From JAMLGJ01 sp047972145 (GTDB taxonomy: Bacteria > Actinomycetota > Acidimicrobiia > Acidimicrobiales > Microtrichaceae), in assembly GCA_047972145.1 (NCBI GenBank), contig JBKEAI010000023.1, forward strand, positions 1-6,945: a DNA stretch of 6,945 nucleotides. The letters are read 5' to 3'. Numbering within the stretch: position 1 is the first letter of the stretch; each line of letters begins with the position of its first letter. Under the pieces are notes generated by a model. It searched no databases, was not told the DNA's origin, and worked only from the letters and a program-made list of their open reading frames with translations. Positions 5,827 to 6,945 of the stretch are shown here, one piece after another. Position numbers and translations under genes: made by a program.

Positions 5827-5831
5827 TACAT

Positions 5832-5905
5832 GCGCCTCTAGCTCAACTGGTCAGAGCATCGGACTCTTAATCCGCAGGTTCTGGGTTCGAGTCCCAGGGG
5901 GCGTA
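5832..5905 (+). tRNA. tRNA-Lys (anticodon CTT)
   Basis: Cloverleaf with acceptor GCGCCTC/GGGGCGT (G-T wobbles at the first and sixth pairs), D-arm GCTC/GAGC, anticodon stem closing loop CTCTTAA with anticodon CTT (reads AAG), T-arm CTGGG-TTCGAGT-CCCAG, discriminator A. CCA is not encoded. A recombinase remnant lies ~110 bp downstream on the same strand, so this tRNA is the probable attachment site of a past insertion. Confidence 0.95.
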
Positions 5906-5910
5906 CAACG

Positions 5911-5955
5911 AGAAGGCCGGATCCCAGCAATCCCAAGGGATCCGGCCTTCTTGGT
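5911..5955 (+). terminator. Strong intrinsic terminator of tRNA-Lys
   Basis: A perfect 15-bp inverted repeat (5911-5925 with 5937-5951, 11-nt loop, core GGCCGGATCCC) starts five bases after the tRNA. TCTTGGTT covers the end of the stem and the bases after it on the plus strand. No T-rich stretch follows on the minus strand, so it serves the tRNA. Confidence 0.75.
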
Positions 5956-5974
5956 TCTCCGGCTGAAATCTCCT

Positions 5975-6010
5975 GGTACCCCCGGCGGTACCCATTCAAT
6001 TCTGGTACCC
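5975..6010. repeat. Three GGTACCC repeats before the recombinase remnant
   Basis: ggtaccc occurs at 5975-5981, 5987-5993 and 6004-6010; the outer two share the longer form ctggtaccc. They lie between the tRNA-Lys terminator and the first recombinase-like codon (6013). They could be old protein-binding (arm-type) sites of the integrated element; this is inference. Confidence 0.6.
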
Positions 6011-6012
6011 AT

Positions 6013-6690
6013 GTCGAGCGGAATGCCGCGACCATCGCCCGAGCCCCGCGCGGTGGTGAGACCAACGAAGTGGAGCCCCCCACCCCCGATGAGGCACAGG
6101 TGCTTCTCCAAGCGGTAGAGGGTGGGCGCTACGAAGCTCTGGCTTACGTCCTACTCGGCGCGGGGTTGAGGATCGCTGAGGCCCCTCGGGCTCGTCTGGG
6201 GTGCGATCGACTTCGACAACCGCACGCTCGTGGTACGCGCACAGGTCCGCGAGTACTCGGGACAGGGCAAGGTCTGGGAGCCAACAACCAAGACCGGTAG
6301 GACCCACACTGTGGCGCTGGGCGCGGCCACCGTGTCGAAGCTCAAGGAGCACCGTGTGAGGATGCTCGAAGAACGCATGGCGCTCGGCGCAGGTGCGCTC
6401 TCAGATGACGACCTCGTCTTTGCAACGAGTTCCACAAGGTCGGTGACCGCTCCAGCATTGCTCGGGAACTGAAAGCCATCTCCGAACAGGGAGGGCTCTC
6501 GGGTGTGCACCCGCACAAGCTCCGCCACACCCATGTGTCGTTGGCACTCGACGCCGGTGCAGCCCTGGAGGCGATCATCGAGCAGGTCGGACACTCCAGT
6601 TCGTCAACCATCAAGGACATCTACGGTCAGCTCCAGGACCGAGGTCGGCGACGAGTTGCCGATGCGGTCGACCGGGCGTTCGGGTCGTAG
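6013..6690 (+). pseudogene. Tyrosine recombinase (phage-type integrase) remnant: 5'-truncated, frameshifted, with an apparent internal deletion
   Basis: Three stretches in two reading frames together give one integrase catalytic domain. Stretch A (6013 to ~6184) begins VERNAATIARAP, the usual end of the core-binding domain, and continues PPTPDEAQVLLQAVEGG to GLRIAEA with the first catalytic Arg (codon 6169). An extra C in the run 6182-6185 shifts the frame. Stretch B (~6186-6428) reads GLVWGAIDFDNRTLVVRAQV, then TTKTGRTHTVAL with the catalytic Lys (6290), to DDDLVFA. Stretch C (~6427-6690) restarts in the first frame at NEFHKVGDRSS, then HPHKLRH (His 6514, Arg 6523), GHSSSSTI (His 6592) and the nucleophile Tyr in DIYGQL (6622), ending at TAG. 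About 15 residues usual between B and C seem missing. All catalytic residues survive, but the arm-binding and most of the core-binding domains are absent. It follows tRNA-Lys, so it is likely the relic of a tRNA-integrated element. Confidence 0.87.
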
Positions 6691-6844
6691 TCGCGACACC
6701 CGTGGACCTCATCTTCGTGGCCGTCCAGTGGGCCCGCTATCTCGGAAACAAGGCGCGCTCGAAGCACCGCCCGGCCGCGGTACAAATCGGCACTGCCCTA
6801 CAACCCGGCTGTCACCCCGGCGGGCACGGTTGTCGGCGCGGTCT

Positions 6845-6945
6845 CTACGCGGCGTCTGTGAACACCCGCGAGTTGAACGGATTGGGCACCCGTCCGGACG
6901 CGACCGGAGCAACCGCGTTGCGCATCGACAGCTGCGCACCGCGCA
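6845..6945 (-). CDS. Possible C-terminal end of a minus-strand gene (partial)
   Basis: One minus-strand frame enters from the right edge and ends at TAG 6847-6845, giving ~32 residues with QLSMRNAVAPVASGRVPNPF. Codons mostly end in G or C and the composition looks protein-like, but the stretch is too short to identify. A plus-strand frame that shares its third codon positions is equally open across here, so strand choice is uncertain. The 154 bp between this stop and the recombinase remnant hold nothing I recognise. Confidence 0.33.
   Translation of the reverse strand, partial: RGAQLSMRNAVAPVASGRVPNPFNSRVFTDAA

Noticed and set aside
6702..6945. Plus-strand open frame from a GTG after the recombinase remnant
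   Set aside because: The product is rich in Cys, His, Gly and Arg in the middle (for example CHPGGHGCRRG) and has no domain or ribosome binding site; the opposite-strand C-terminal fragment looks more protein-like, though neither is firm.

Overview
The window is high-GC and densely coded. Its protein set (mycofactocin genes mftD and mftR, a Rip3-type site-2 protease, a PPSEGK-type YaaA protein) points to an actinobacterium. A member of the Acidimicrobiia or a related environmental lineage is my best guess, but this is inference and no single marker proves it.

Left part (1-3333), all genes on the minus strand. From the right: yaaA (peroxide-stress/iron family), a clear intrinsic terminator, a rip3-like intramembrane protease with tandem CBS domains, then a 162-bp gap holding a 16-bp tandem repeat, and the start of an unrecognised membrane-anchored, Lys/Pro/Gly/Ala-rich protein that runs off the left edge. 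That protein contains four different pentapeptide arrays encoded by 15-bp tandem DNA repeats.

Middle (3334-5608). A divergent tRNA pair, tRNA-Arg(TCT) on minus and tRNA-His(GTG) on plus, is followed by mftD (pre-mycofactocin synthase, minus) and the divergent TetR-type regulator mftR (plus). The rest of the mycofactocin cluster (mftA, B, C, E, F) is not in the window. In the mftD-mftR gap two candidate promoters face away from each other, with a GTTGCAAC palindrome between or within them. The simplest reading is that MftR controls mftD and itself from this site.

Right part (5609-6945). A 223-bp gap with degenerate 13-16 bp repeats leads to tRNA-Lys(CTT), which has a leader hairpin and a strong 15-bp-stem terminator. 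Just beyond lies a 5'-truncated tyrosine recombinase with a frameshift and an apparent internal deletion, most likely the remnant of an element that integrated at tRNA-Lys. The last ~100 bp may hold the C-terminal end of another minus-strand gene.

No intact mobile element, CRISPR array or obviously new defence system is present. The points most worth following are the detached mftD/mftR pair, the two related-looking intergenic repeat arrays, the pentapeptide-repeat membrane protein and the decayed tRNA-Lys integrase.
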